Shown piece by piece: positions 48,301-60,585 of a stretch of DNA of 64,000 nucleotides (within the stretch, counting starts at the first letter, position 1; each line of letters begins with the position of its first letter). The notes beneath the pieces are model-generated. The model did not search any database. It saw only the letters and a list, made by a program, of their open reading frames with translations, and was not told the DNA's origin. The stretch is taken from NCBI GenBank assembly GCA_036583965.1, contig JAZBQD010000014.1:69425835-69489834 (forward strand), written 5' to 3'. Origin of the DNA: Prunella strophiata (Eukaryota; Chordata; Aves; Passeriformes; Prunellidae). The translations under genes were made by a program, and so were the position numbers.

Positions 48301-48858
48301 CATCCATCCATCCTCCATCCATCCATCCTCCATCATCCATCCATCCATCCATCCATCCATCCATCCTCATCCATCCATCCATCCATCCATCCTCCATCCA
48401 TCCATCATCCCTCCATCCATCCATCATCCATCATCCATCATCCATCATCCATCCATCCTCCATCCATCCATCCATCCATCCTCCATCATCCATCCATCAT
48501 CATCCATCCATCCTCCATCATCCATCCTCCATCCATCATCCATCCATCCACATCCATCCATCATCCATCATCCATCATCCATCCTCCATCATCCATCATC
48601 CATCCATCCTCATCCATCCATCCATCATCCTCCATCCATCATCCATCCTCCATCATCCATCCTCCATCCATCCATCATCATCCATCATCCATCCATCCAT
48701 CCATCCATCCATCATCCATCCATCATCATCCATCATCCATCCATCATCCATCCATCCATCCATCCATCCATCATCCATCCTCCATCCATCCATCATCCAT
48801 CATCATCCATCCATCCATCCATCATCCATCCATCATCCATCCATCATCCATCCATCCC
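45331..48858. repeat. (ATCC)n-type satellite, 3.5 kb, mixed 4- and 7-base steps
   Basis: The array is built from CCAT tetramers with frequent CAT or CCT triplet insertions, so steps of four and seven alternate irregularly. All three plus frames stay open across it (over 1,200 codons each, as H, P, S and I repeats) because the unit contains no stop triplet. These frames are artefacts and not genes. A few non-unit words, such as ctccctcattttttttcc near 46840, interrupt it. Confidence 0.96.
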
Positions 48859-50814
48859 TCTGCCCATGTCCCTCAGTAGCACAGCCTACACTGATGGCTG
48901 CTGTATCTCCAGTATTTGCTCCTGGAACAAGCACAATTCCTCCCTCTGGGCCCAGACTTTTCTGCAGGAAAAGCAGAATTTCTGCAATGAGCAGCCAGGA
49001 AAGCCACAGGACAGCCCAGAGGGAGCTGCATCCAGTCCCCATCACCACACAGGCCTGGGAAGGGAGTCTCCAGAAGCTCCATGGCTCTGGTGGGAGAGCA
49101 GACTGTGCAGGGGTTAAAATTGGTAAAATTGGTAAAATAAGCTTTCCTTGGAGCAAGGAAAAAGGCTGAGCTGAGCTGGATGCACAGCCTTCAACAGGTG
49201 AAGAGAGATCAGAAATGAAGGAGAAGCTGTGTTTCCATGGCAGTTTCAGGACCCTCACATGAGCAAAGCACAGGCTTTGGATCAGAGCTGGAGCTTCCCA
49301 GCTACTTAAATCAGCATTTCTCCCCAGCTCTGACAAAAACAACAATAAGAATTCTGCCTTTCGCACCCCAGCTCCTTCTAGGAAAGGGAATTTTGGGAGG
49401 GGGGGGGAGCAGAATGATAAGAGGAAAAATAGAGCAAGAAGGATTGTAATTTTAGTCTCTGCCTTTCTCTGCCCAAGCCTGATCCAGCCAAAAGGTCAGG
49501 GAACAGGCTGAGCTTCTCTCTTCCTGAGCCTCCTCTCAAGCTGGATCTGCAGAGAGGTTTGGAGTGGAGGGAGGATCCATCCAGAGCCAAGCCATATGAA
49601 ACAGAAAATTTTGGGGCTCCAAAACACCCTAAAACCAATCCTGGCTTCATCCCTCAGGTGGTTGAAACATGTTGAAACAGGCAGTCCCCTGACTGGATTA
49701 TTAGCATTGACTCCATGATGCAGAAGGCATGAAAAGACTTTATAAAAGTGTAGAGTATTAAGAAATCTACAGTTTTTATAGGAATAATAATGGACCTAAG
49801 ACCTGATTGGTCTTAAAGTGAAAACATCTCACACCATTGGTGGCTATCAATAGCACATTCTAGCAAACCACATCTATAAACAATGGCTACAGAAAGAGAG
49901 ATAATAATTGTTTGAATTCTTTTCCTCTAAGATTCCCAGGCTCAGCCTGGGAGAGACTGAACTGACAATATCCACATAAACATAGAGCCAAAAGGAATCA
50001 TCATTATTGTTATTAATTTTTGAAAAAAATTAATTATTATCATTTTAGGAGTAATTCTCCTGAACCAACCAGCTCTGGCACACCCCAGCTCACACCATGA
50101 GGCTCTGGGAAGCATTCCCTGACCTGAGGCTACACCAGGAACCCCAGCTCATGCTCCAGCTGCCAGGAAAATGCTGTCAGCAGGTGATGGATGGATTCCC
50201 CCAGTCTGTGCATGGCTGGAAGGGGTGGGTTAAGCACTGAGAAATCACCCTGGTGCTGTGGGTGACCCCCAGCAGCCTGGGCTGTCAGATGCACAGTGAT
50301 GGAGCCATCCATTACACATTCCAGGTGTCCACCTCCCAGGCTCATTTCCTCCTTCCCTGCCCTTTAAAAGCACAGAATTTCTGGACACAGCTTGTGTGGT
50401 GCTGCTCTCTGGGCATTCTCTGGGAATGCTGGGTGAGCCAGACAGGGGGATGTGATGGGAGTGACCATGGGAAGAGGTTCTTCCTTCTGGCTGAGGCAGT
50501 GCTACAACACAGGAGGGATCCAGTGTGGGAAGGTGGTTGGAGAAGGCTGGGAATGCTGAAGGAGTCAGGAATTCAAGTGCAGTTTCATGATTTTGTCCCT
50601 CATCCAACTATATGATCCATCTTCTCCCAGTGTGATAATTTGTGATGGACAGGAGTCCAACTATGCACTTGAAGGGCAAAAATGTCCTGCTTGAAGTCCT
50701 TCATGATCAACATCCAATCCAGAATCCTGGATTCAAGCTATCCATCTTATGGGCTGGTGGCAGAGCTCAGGTTTTTAATTTCACCTCCCAGTTTTCTAGT
50801 CTCTCCTTCCAGGT

Positions 50815-51076
50815 AATAAGCAACAGGACAAGAGGAATTGGCCTCAAGTCATGCCAGAGGTGGTTCAGGTTGGATATCAGGAAAAGTTTCTTCATTGAAA
50901 GAGTGGTTAAGCATTGGAACAGGCTTCCCAAGCAAGTGGTGGAGTCACCATCCTTGGAAAAGTTCAAAAAATGAGTGGATGTTTGCATTGGCTCTATGGT
51001 TTGGTGGGCAGGGGGGTTTAAGACAAACTTTGAGTCTGATGATCTTTGAGGTCTTGCCAACACAATGACTCTGTGA
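50815..51076 (+). mobile_element. CR1 LINE 3' end in the first duplicated unit
   Basis: The motifs ggttggatatcaggaaaagt, tggaacaggcttcccaagca and gtctgatgatctttgaggtc, then caatgactctgtgatgcc, match a CR1 subfamily. Confidence 0.75.
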
Positions 51077-51234
51077 TGCCCCAGCAGTGGAGAAGGCTTT
51101 TATCTCAAACTGCAGAAGTGTCCTTGGCAGACTGGCAGATCCAGAATCCTGGATTCAAGCTATCCATCTTATGGGCTGGTGGCAGAGCTCAGGTTTTTAA
51201 TTTCACCTCCCAGTTTCTAGTCTCTCCTTCCAGG

Positions 51235-51496
51235 TAATAAGCAACAAGACAAGAGGAAATGGCCTCAAGTCGTGCCAGAGGAAGTTCAGGTTGGATATAA
51301 GGAGAAGTTTCCTCATTGAAAGAGTGGAACAGGCTTCCCCAGCAAGTGGTGGAGTCACCATCCTTGGAAAAGTTCAAAATATGAGTGGATGTGGCACTTG
51401 GCTCTATGGTGTGGTGGGCAGGGGGGTTTAAGACAAACTTTGAGTCTGATGATCTTTGAGGTCTTGCCAACACAATGACTCTGTGATGCCCCAGCA
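51235..51496 (+). mobile_element. CR1 LINE 3' end in the second duplicated unit
   Basis: This is the same CR1 segment as at 50815-51076, copied by the tandem duplication and not independently inserted. Confidence 0.75.
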
Positions 51497-52255
51497 GTGG
51501 AGAAGGCTTTTTATCTCAAACTGCAGAAGTGTCCTTGGCAGACTGGCAGGTCCAGGGGACAAAGGGTGCTCTGCCCCACTCCTGCCCCTTCCCCTTCTCC
51601 TGTGCATCCATCCCTCCAGCCCAGGGTGTTAAGTGCCACTGGAATCAGGTGCTGTGCAGGAGGTGAAGGTGTTATTTTTCAAGCCACTGGTTCCAATGAG
51701 ATTATCCAGCCTAATGGAGCAGCTTGCATGGACCTCCTCTAAGCCTGAATTTTCACTGTCAGAGGATCCCCAGTCAAGTGGAAAATTAGAAGGAGAAGGG
51801 AAGAGGGGGTTGTGGAGGGGAAAAGGGAGGGGATGATTAAGTCCTCTAGAAATTAATTCATAACTAGAGAAATGGAAATAATAACTCCCCAAGCCAATGG
51901 ACAATCCCCAGCAAACATATTTCAATTTGGAAGCCGGCTCTGCTGCCTGTGCACCGTTTGCTTTCTGGCTCCTGCTGCTTCATGGATTTAATTTTCCACC
52001 CAAGGTGTTGACTTTGTCCTGGGATTGTGGCTCCTGCCAAGGCTGGAGTGGCTCAGAGCCCCCTCACTGCTGCTGGCTGCCCAACCTGCAATGCCTGCTG
52101 CTGGGAGCACTGGCTCGAAGGGAAAGGCCTCACTTTTAATTCTCTTTGGGTTTGGTTGGTTTTTTTTTTTAATATTTTATTCTTCCCCACAGGAATGGAT
52201 CCCAGTATCCAACAGGTTTAGAAGCTTTTGAGCAAAGCACACTAAGGCTTGGTGG

Positions 52256-52554
52256 TGTCACTGTGGAGCACAAACACAACGAGGACAGCAGCTCTTTGCA
52301 AGGTGTGAGAGAGCAAAAGAGAGAGGCTTTATTGAAATCTGACTCCATTTATAGTTTTCTGAAATCCCAGTGTCATTGGAGGGTGACAGTGCCACCTCCT
52401 CAATGCCACTGGACAACCCAACAGTCCATCAAGTTGCTCTTCCTCCATAGAGGAAGACAAAACAATAAGTTATTTACAAAAAGCGTGTGAGAAAGTTCTG
52501 CACAAGAATGTAAACATCAGAAGGCTTTAGAGAACTTAAAAAGTCAGGGTGACA
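52256..52554 (-). mobile_element. Solo LTR, 300-bp ERV family, copy 3 (inverted)
   Basis: Read on the minus strand it starts TGTCACCCTGAC and ends CCACAGTGACA, and aligns along its length with the copies at 4092 and 24987, including TATAAATGGAGTCAGATTTC and AATAAA. The flanks share only GTGG, so a six-base duplication is not intact. It is the only LTR in the window in the same direction as PLXNA4. Confidence 0.85.
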
Positions 52555-52929
52555 GTGGAGTTCACAGCCAACACCAGTTCCACCCTGACAGCAAAATGTC
52601 CAAGTGGCTTTGGTGGGCTGGGATCCACACACTGCTCAAGGGCAGGACCTGGTCAAAGCCTCTGGACTGTTGGGTGAAGCAGCTTCTAAGCACAGTTGGA
52701 TATTTAATCCAAAGCCAGCATGGCTTTATTTAATAGCAAGTGATAACAGCACATTTGTCCCCTGTTGTCAGAGATGTCCCAGCACAGGTTCATAAATGGT
52801 TTCTTACAACCTGACTCCCAAAAACCACATCCTCAGCCATGAAAAGCCAGACCTCTTTCCCAAAATCTGTGTGGACATCAGAAATGGCAAAATCACAATG
52901 CAGAGCTTTTGGTCACAACCTGATCCAGA

Positions 52930-53013
52930 GGGAGGTGTCCCTGCCCATGGCACGGGGTAGGAACTGGATGATCTTTGAGGTCTCTTCCAACCAAAACCAT
53001 TCTGGGATTTTAT
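52930..53013 (+). mobile_element. CR1 LINE 3'-end fragment
   Basis: The motifs ggtgtccctgcccatggcac, actggatgatctttgaggtc and aaaaccattctgggattt mark the CR1 3' terminus. Confidence 0.78.
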
Positions 53014-54944
53014 AAATCTGTGCCAGGACTGTGGGTTCAACTGAACAGCCACACGAAACTTGGGACATCAGGCTAAGTCAGGGACAGAGGATCTCCAGCT
53101 GAGCCTTCCATCTCAGGGGTTCCTGAGCTGAGACCTTCTCAGCCTGGCTGGGTTTGCACAAGCAGCTGCCCTGAGACAGCCTCAAAGTGGGGCTGGAGAG
53201 AGTTAACAATTGTTTACCTGATTCCCCAGTGCAGTTCTGTGAAATGTTACTGCTTCCCAGAGGCACAAAATATAATTTTGCCTTAAAGGTTAATAGTATT
53301 CCACTCACTGAGGGAAGAAAGGAGCTCAGGAAGCTCTCCATTCAGATCCCAGCTGCACTTCAGGTGGTACCCAGGGCTCTGGGCATTGAGGGGAGCTGGC
53401 CTCTCCTGGCTAAATCCTGCTCTCCCTCTCCTCCTGCTCTTTGGCAAGAAAGATCTCTTTCCAGGGATTCAAAGCACTGAATTTAAATTAAAGGTACTAC
53501 TCCTGACCTGAGGCAAGAGTCAGCCCCTTACTCATGAAGTGCCAGTGGTGTCTCTGTGCTTCGTGGGGATTTATCAACCCTAATAATGATAAATTCTCCA
53601 AAACAGAGGGGGAAAAAAGCCCAATCCTTGTGGCAGGGAGAAAGCTGAGCCCTCACACCCAGAGGCCAGCCAAGAACACCCTCAGCAGAATTTGGGGGTA
53701 CAGATGCAGATCAGAGGATGCTGCACCCACAGCTACCAGGCAGCTGGGGACTGGGAAAAAATTCCATGCCTTTTAAGCCTTCTCCCAGAAGGAAAGGATG
53801 CTGGAAAACAAAGCTGCTCCCAGTTTATGTGAGTTTATGTGGCTGGATCAGACAGTGCCTGCTCACATTCAGCCCTCCCAGGCTGGCTCAGCACCCTGAT
53901 CCTGAGGAATCCCAGGCTCCTGGTGGATCTGCGGTTTTCTCTCCGCTTTTTTGGATTTTCTTCAAGATCTCCAATAGGTCTTGGTGTTTAATTAATTGTT
54001 TTACCAATGTGAGGTCCGTTCCAATAGCAGTAGGTGATTGTGATACGTTGTGTAATTGGTTTTAATCAGCTGGTGGGATGTCACTGTAGCCAAATATGAA
54101 AAATCTCACCTGATAATCTTAACGAAATTACAAATACAAAAATTAGAATGGTTTATAGGAGGTGTCTCCTCCTATTTCCTCCCAAACACAGCTATGGGAA
54201 CACACCAGGCTGGCCTGGATGGATTCAGGGCTGTGTTTAATGGCCAGTGTGTGAGTCTGAGGCACACATGAGCTCAGAGAACCTCTGCTGCACTCTTGCT
54301 CCTGCTCTCTGCTCCCTGCTGCCTCCCCAAGCCCTGCTCTGGGCTCAGATCACTCAAGGACAGGCTGACAGTTGCCCTTTGCCCAGCTGGTAGCCACAGA
54401 CAGAAAAGCAGAATAATCACTGGGACAAATATAAGCTGCAGGGCACTCCCCAAGCTCCATGAGCCTCCCAACAGATCCATCACCTCCCCCAGCAGCTCAG
54501 GAGAGGATGTGAGCCATCAAAGGCAGCAGAAGTTAATCCTTGTGCTGTACAAACCAGCCAATAATATGCAGGAGGTTTCCCATTAACCACCACACATCCA
54601 GACAATTACTCTGATTGATTCCAATCAGGTTTTACACCAGGCTTTATCCATGAGCACAAAGCTCTGCTGCCTGTTAATATCATGGGGAAAACCATTCCTA
54701 ATGGAGGCTGCCAAACTCTACAGCATCAGCATTAAGCAGTCACAAGAATTGATGAAGCAAACGAAGCCTTGGGATGGCTGGGGGTTTGCAAACTGCATGG
54801 AAAGTGCAATAAAAAACCTATTGGAGCATCCACACAGCACCAATAACTCTCCCTGTGCCCTGAATGGATTTCTGTTCTGATGGGAAGGAGTGGAGAGACA
54901 CCTGGAGACAGATGTCTCCTGCAACCAGGATTATTACATGTGAG

Positions 54945-55170
54945 GGATGGATGGATGGATGGATGGATGGATGGATGGATGGATGGATGGATGGATGGAT
55001 GGATGATGGATGGATGGATGGATGGATGGATGATGGATGGATGGATGATGGATGGATGGATGGATGGATGGATGGATGGATGGATGGATGGATGGATGGA
55101 TGGATGATGGATGATGGATGGATGGATGGATGGATGGATGGATGGATGGATGGATGGATGGATGGATGGA
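54945..55170. repeat. (GGAT)n array, left half
   Basis: GGAT tetramers with a few GAT triplets run up to the start of an LTR. Together with 55795-55943 this was one array. Confidence 0.95.
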
Positions 55171-55794
55171 TGTCAGAACCCAGCACATCCCTCTGGCTGC
55201 CCTGGGTGGCTCCAGCCCCTGGCAGGGGGTTCAGAGGCCTTGGCACAGAGCCCAAGACCCCTGTGCCTTTGATATCAAGCCATGGAGAAAATTACCAACC
55301 TTATATGAAGAGTTGCAAGCCACAAAAATTAAGTAGAGTAATAGCTTATCACAGGGTGAAAAAGTAGAATTTTGGGATTCTTTAGAATGAGGGTTTGGGG
55401 GTCAAGATGGAGGAATTTGGGTGTGTTCTGTCCTTCTTTCTCCTTCTTCACAGCCTCCATCTTCTGGGTGATGGTGGCACTTTTGGATTGGTTTAGAGTA
55501 GAGTTGGTCTGTGTAACAGAGGTGATAGGTATTGGAAAATAACTGTAAATAACGTACAGGTAGTTTTTAGTATAAAAAGACAACACCACCCCAGAGGTGG
55601 GCAGTGTGCCTCAGACTGACCTGCTGAACAGACCTGGGCTGGTCAGGGAGAAAATTTATTAGGATAAGGAAAAATAAACAACCTTGGAGACTGCAAATGA
55701 AGAGTCCTGACTCCTTCTTCAGTTCTCAGGCTGGGACACAGAGACTCTCAAACAGATCTCAGGGTCTCTAGAGACACATGAGAGACCCACAACA
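55171..55794 (+). mobile_element. Solo LTR, 620-bp ERV family, copy 3, inserted in a GGAT array
   Basis: It begins TGTCAGAACCC and ends CCCACAACA. The six bases GATGGA flank it on both sides (55165-55170 and 55795-55800), though in a GGAT array that match is expected and is weaker evidence of duplication than for copies 1 and 2. The internal gtataaaaagac box and aataaacaacc signal match its relatives. No viral genes are present. Confidence 0.88.
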
Positions 55795-55943
55795 GATGGA
55801 TGGATGGATGATGGATGGATGGATGAGATGGATGGATGGATGGATGGATGGATGGATGGATGGATGGATGGATGGATGGATGGATGGATGGATGATGGAT
55901 GGATGGATGGATGGATGGATGGATGGATGGATGGATGGACGGA
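55795..55943. repeat. (GGAT)n array, right half
   Basis: GGAT tetramers resume immediately after the LTR and end with ggacggaag. Confidence 0.95.
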
Positions 55944-56261
55944 AGATCTGTTTTTGCCCTTCTGCCTCTTAGAGGGAACTTTCCCCTCTGCCCATTCCAG
56001 CAGAAATTCTGTAATCTTTGTGTTTCCTCTTTTTAACACATCTGCAGCAGGCACAGTGACCAAAAGGAGGGTATGAATGTAAGAAACAGAGATATCCATG
56101 AAGTTTGGAGACATCAATCAACTATTACTTTCTCAAGGTGGGGATGAGAATTATTTTTGTCCTCTACCCCCTGTCCTGATGCCAGAAATCTCTGTGCAGC
56201 AGAGGGTAAGGTGCTCTGCCTCAAACTGTTCAACCTTGAACTGTTGCTGTCAGAAGCAGCA

Positions 56262-56325
56262 TAAAAACATAAAATCATGGAATATCCTGAGCTGAAAGGG
56301 ACCCTCAGGGATCATTGACTCCAAA
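56262..56325 (-). mobile_element. CR1 LINE 3'-end fragment
   Basis: The stretch aaaatcatggaatatcctga followed by gctgaaagggaccctcaggg is a reversed CR1 terminus. Confidence 0.6.
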
Positions 56326-58746
56326 AGGAAAGTCCCCATGGGAGACCCTGCAGGGTGAGACCAACAGGACCTTCCTCCACAGGGAGGAGGTGGCCAAGCC
56401 AATCCAAAACCCACACTGAGCACACCAGAGCCTTCCAACCCCAAACACAGCCATGAAATCTCTCCACAAAGTCAGCAAGTCAGTGACACAGCAGGTCCAG
56501 CCCAATAGCTCTGCCTGCAGCAGCTCCTTGGGCCCCTCTTAGTTATTCACCCCAAAAATCTGAACCTGGGGCTCACACCCCAAGTCTCTCCCTCTGTGTT
56601 TTCCAGGATGTTCTCCAGCCCCCTCCTGGATGCTTTATTGATGTGTTGCTGCCTCTTCCATTAGGAAAAGCACTCCACAAGCAAATGAATGCCCGTGTCA
56701 GGGATTTCCCTGGTGGCAGTCTCAGGTGACAGGTTCACTTCCAACCAGCCACTCTGCAGAATCCCTGCCCCACACTGATATTCCCTCCCCCAGTCTGTTA
56801 ATTCTTTGCCTCCAGCACGTGGATTTAGCTGTTTTGGCCATAATGATGAGATGTTCCTCAGCCTGCTGTTGAATAAGGCCTTAATTCAGAATCATGGGTA
56901 GGAGCTGGGCAGTTGTCCTTGCTCATCCCATGGCTGAATGTGTGCCAGTATGGATTGAAATCTTTCCAGCACTTTATCTCCTTGTATTTTCAGTTCAACA
57001 GCACTAAACTACCAGCACTGCACCTCCAGTAGATTTCTGTGATCACCTTTACACACTGTCCTCCCCCAACATCAACTTTCTGCTTACTTTTTTCCCCTGA
57101 CTTGATCAGTTTTCCCCCATTTTCTCTTCCTTTCTTACCCAGCAGGAAAAATACCCAACACTTTCAAAGTGCTATCAATATCACAAAATACTTTTTGACC
57201 AAAGCCCTGGGTTATTTTGTCAGATGTTGAGGAGAAAAAGCAATGGCAAACAGCCCAGAGCACTGATCATAAAACCTGGTTCAGCTTATTAATTTAACAC
57301 CTGGCATTGGCTGCCTTGTGCAGCAAGGTCCATAATATGGATTCCAAATAATTAGAGGAAGGTCAGGGGCAGGTACAGACCTTCTGCCTGCACTGAAGCA
57401 GCCAGCCCAGGCACAGCAGGTGGGAGATGCTGACCTCACACTTATGTAGGGGTCTCATTTCTAGTCAGTGATTCAATATCTAATTAAAGCATGTGCAGCA
57501 CCCATGGAGGGATTTGTTGGAGCTGCTCTGAGGAAGAACCAATTGGTCCAGAACTTTGTAAGAAGCAAATCCCTATTTCCACCCAGGAATGTCCCACTCT
57601 CTGGTCTCAAACAGCCCCTGAGGTACAGATTTTACTTTTTGTGTTCCTGTAATAAACTTGAATTGTTCCCTCTGATTTCATGGGTGTTTAAAGGAAAGAA
57701 TCAGAGGTTTCTGACCATGGCCTTGCCAAGGAGGACAGGGATGAACTAGAACATTCAGCCAGGACTCAGGCTATTAACTCCACCCCTAACTCCTTCTCTA
57801 AGTCCAAAAAAAACAAAATTCAGAGGAGAAATCCTTACATCTGAGGAGTGACAGTGCCAGTTTGCAGTGACACATACACAGACCTGGGTGGAGGCAGGAG
57901 AGAGAGACTCAGAGAGCTCTAAAGACATTTAATAACTTAATTCCTCTGGAACAAGAATCGTGATGCATCCTGAGAAACTCTTCTAAGGAGCTTTTCTTGT
58001 AACACATGAGGAAATTCACTTGGAGGGTCTGTGGGATGCTGGGTGATTCAGGTGATTGATGATTATTTCCATCCTGCTGCAAGGTTGGTGTTTCTTTCCT
58101 TGCAGCTTCCCTCCATCCCTTCAAACACAGCTCAGTTCCAGTTTGTGTTTGCTTTATGGATTCCTTTCCTTACTTTCCCCCTCAGGTCTTTGGCAATTGC
58201 CACATGCAAGGAAAGGTGATCCCTTCCAGAAAGGAGATGCTCAGCACTGAGGAGATGGCTGGAAAAGAGGAACCAGCAGCAGCAGCAGCAGCAAGTCAGA
58301 TCCCTCTTTGGCATAAAAAACTGATCCTGTTGAAATAACTCTTCCTTTATGCCCAGTCTGACCAGAATGGGTGCCCACCAGCTCATCCCAGAGCTCACAG
58401 TGGGCACAGATCTCACAAGACATCCACATCCAGGGTTTGCTCAAATCTACGATTAAGTCTGAGGTGCAGCAAGATGCATGCAGCAATTCCCTGGAGACTT
58501 CTTGGAGCTCAGCTCAGGGATTTCTGCACCCTCCTATCTCTCACGACCTTGTCACAGTGAGTGGCAGGCTGAATTTCAGACCAGCTGGTGGCTGTGACAT
58601 TGACACACCTCACGCTGGAACCGTTTAGACGAGAGGATAAAGCTGTCTCTCAAAATCCACCCTTAAAGCATCCCCCATCACACATCCAAAGGAAATCCAT
58701 AAATCCAGCACCTGTATGCCAGGGGGGCAGCAAAACTTTGAGTCAC

Positions 58747-58856
58747 CTTTATTCTTTTTCAGCATGTAGATGTAGAACCTGAGCTCCACAGGAGAAACAT
58801 CACTTGCCCATGGAACCTCGAGTTTTAGCTGGAAACCAGGAATCCTGATGCCTGGT
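58747..58856 (-). mobile_element. MIR-like SINE remnant with exon-like borders
   Basis: On the minus strand, tgggcaagtgatgtttctcc followed by ctcaggttctacatctacat and gaaaaagaataa aligns by eye with the MIR core (gggcaagt, ctcagtttcctcatctgtaa, gggataat). The segment is bounded by a strong-looking acceptor (cttttccctgcag) and a plausible donor (AAAG, then GTGACT), and is open for 36 codons in one frame. It may be only an old SINE; exon use is untested. Confidence 0.5.
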
Positions 58857-60426
58857 CTGCAGGGAAAAGACCACTTCATAATGAACCCAGCATGACAGCA
58901 CTGATCCAAACTTCATCAGCTGCAATCAAAGGCAGGAAAACAAAGGAGGGGATGGAGGGACACAGCAAAAAATGAGAGAGTGGAGATGAGCCGAGCACAC
59001 ATTTTAATGGGGATTTGGACTCCCCACTGCTGCTGCTGAAAGGCTTCTGCAACAATCTTGGCTTCCCCTTCCTGGATTTACTGAGCTAATCAAACACAAT
59101 TCAGCCTGGACTGTGAGCCAGCAAAATCCACAGCTGGTGAGAGGCAGTTTGGGAGCAGGAGCACGGGGTGGCTGGATGGGAGAGAAGCCTCTGCCCCAGG
59201 CAGCACAGGGAAATGGCCAAACACCACCCCAAAGAGCCAAGAGCAGAGCCAGGGCCTCCTCCAAGGAGTGCTGGGCAGGGGGAAGAGCAGTTTGGTGGCT
59301 CCATGTCTGCAAAGGGTGTCCAGACTCCTCCTGGCTGGATGGGCATGGCCAAGGTGCTCATCAAGATCTGCATCAGCAGCTCTGGGTCAGTGCTGGGGGC
59401 TGGACTAGCAAGGACACAGATCAGGGGGTTTTTCATGTGCAAAATTATGTTTGAGAGGCTCTTGAAAATGCAGAAATGTAGAAATGGCTGCAACAGCTCA
59501 GCCCAAACATCCATAGAGCTGTTTATTCATTCTCCCACTACCAATGGCAGAAAAAAATGACAAAACAGATAATAAAATGAAAATTCTCCTGCTTTAAGCT
59601 CCCAGCTTCCAGCCAGCACTGGCAAGGGACTGCCTGCCCTGGAGCCTGCACTGATGTCATTGTATTGAGCAGCTCTCAACAGATCTTTCTTTCATTAATT
59701 TGTCTAATTGCTTTCCAGCCAGTTGTGTTGCTGGCCTCCATAATGTGCCTCTCAGTGCTGCACAGATGAATGATACACTGTATGAAAATGTCCTTTCTTC
59801 TGTTTGTTTTAATATTCCACTTGATAATCTCATATAAAGTTCCCCAGATCTTGTGTTATGAGAAATGGGCAGTAATCATCCCCTCTCTGCTGTCTCCACT
59901 GCACTCCTGATTGTCTGGATCTATTGTGGCCCTCTCAGTCATCTCTCTTTTAAGATGAAAATTGCCAAGTCACACAATCTCTCCTTGTGTACCTCTGACA
60001 ACCCTGAAAAACCCCCTCCAGCACCAATTACCTTTTCTACTTCATTCTTCACCCATTTTTAGCCCATTTATAAATACACCAAACACCCTCAGCAGACATT
60101 CCCATGGGACCCTCTCAGAGACTCCCTCCCTCCACCACAACCTTTTATTCATGGTCTTTATTTCCCACCTTTGAACTGGTTGCTGATCTATCAGAGGACT
60201 CATCTTCCAGTCCCATGACAGCATTGTTGAGGTTCCCAGCTATGGGAAAAAGTATAAATTCCTTTGTATTAGCCACATCATCCCTATCACATGGGCTTTG
60301 ATTTATTTAAAGAACAATAATTGACTCGTGACACCCACTGCCCTCCCCCAGCGTGTCATGTGCTTTTTTTATTCACCTATTCTTAATCATGGCTCAACCA
60401 AATTAATGGGGAATAAAAATATTCCA

Positions 60427-60585
60427 TGGAATCATAGAATCCCAGGAATGGTGGCTTGGAAGGGATCTTAAAGATGATCTAATTCCAGTCCCTCTGCCAT
60501 GGTTGCCTTCCACTGTCCCAAGGCTGCTCCAAACCCCATCCAGCTTGGCCTGGAACACTTCCAGGGATGGGGCAGCCACAGCTTG
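60427..60585 (-). mobile_element. CR1 LINE 3' end
   Basis: The reversed CR1 landmarks are aatcatagaatcccaggaat, cttggaagggatcttaaaga and gaacacttccagggatgggg. Confidence 0.85.

Larger units (their letters stand above)
50719..51552 (+). repeat. 422-bp tandem duplication containing a CR1 3' end
   Basis: The block beginning agaatcctggattcaagcta occurs at 50721 and again at 51143. Both copies run through agaaggcttttatctcaaac to cagactggcag. The second copy lacks about ten bases around gtggttaagcattgg and has scattered substitutions. Confidence 0.9.

Noticed and set aside
45169..49169. Three overlapping plus-strand frames of about 1,240-1,315 codons rich in H, P, S and I
   Set aside because: They are translations of the ATCC-type satellite, which lacks stop codons in every plus frame. 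There is no complex protein sequence and no splice context.
49665..49990. Possible further LTR fragment (tgatgcagaaggcatgaa... to ...gaactgaca)
   Set aside because: It has a TATA-like word and an ACA end, but I could not find matching ends, a flanking duplication or a second copy in the window.
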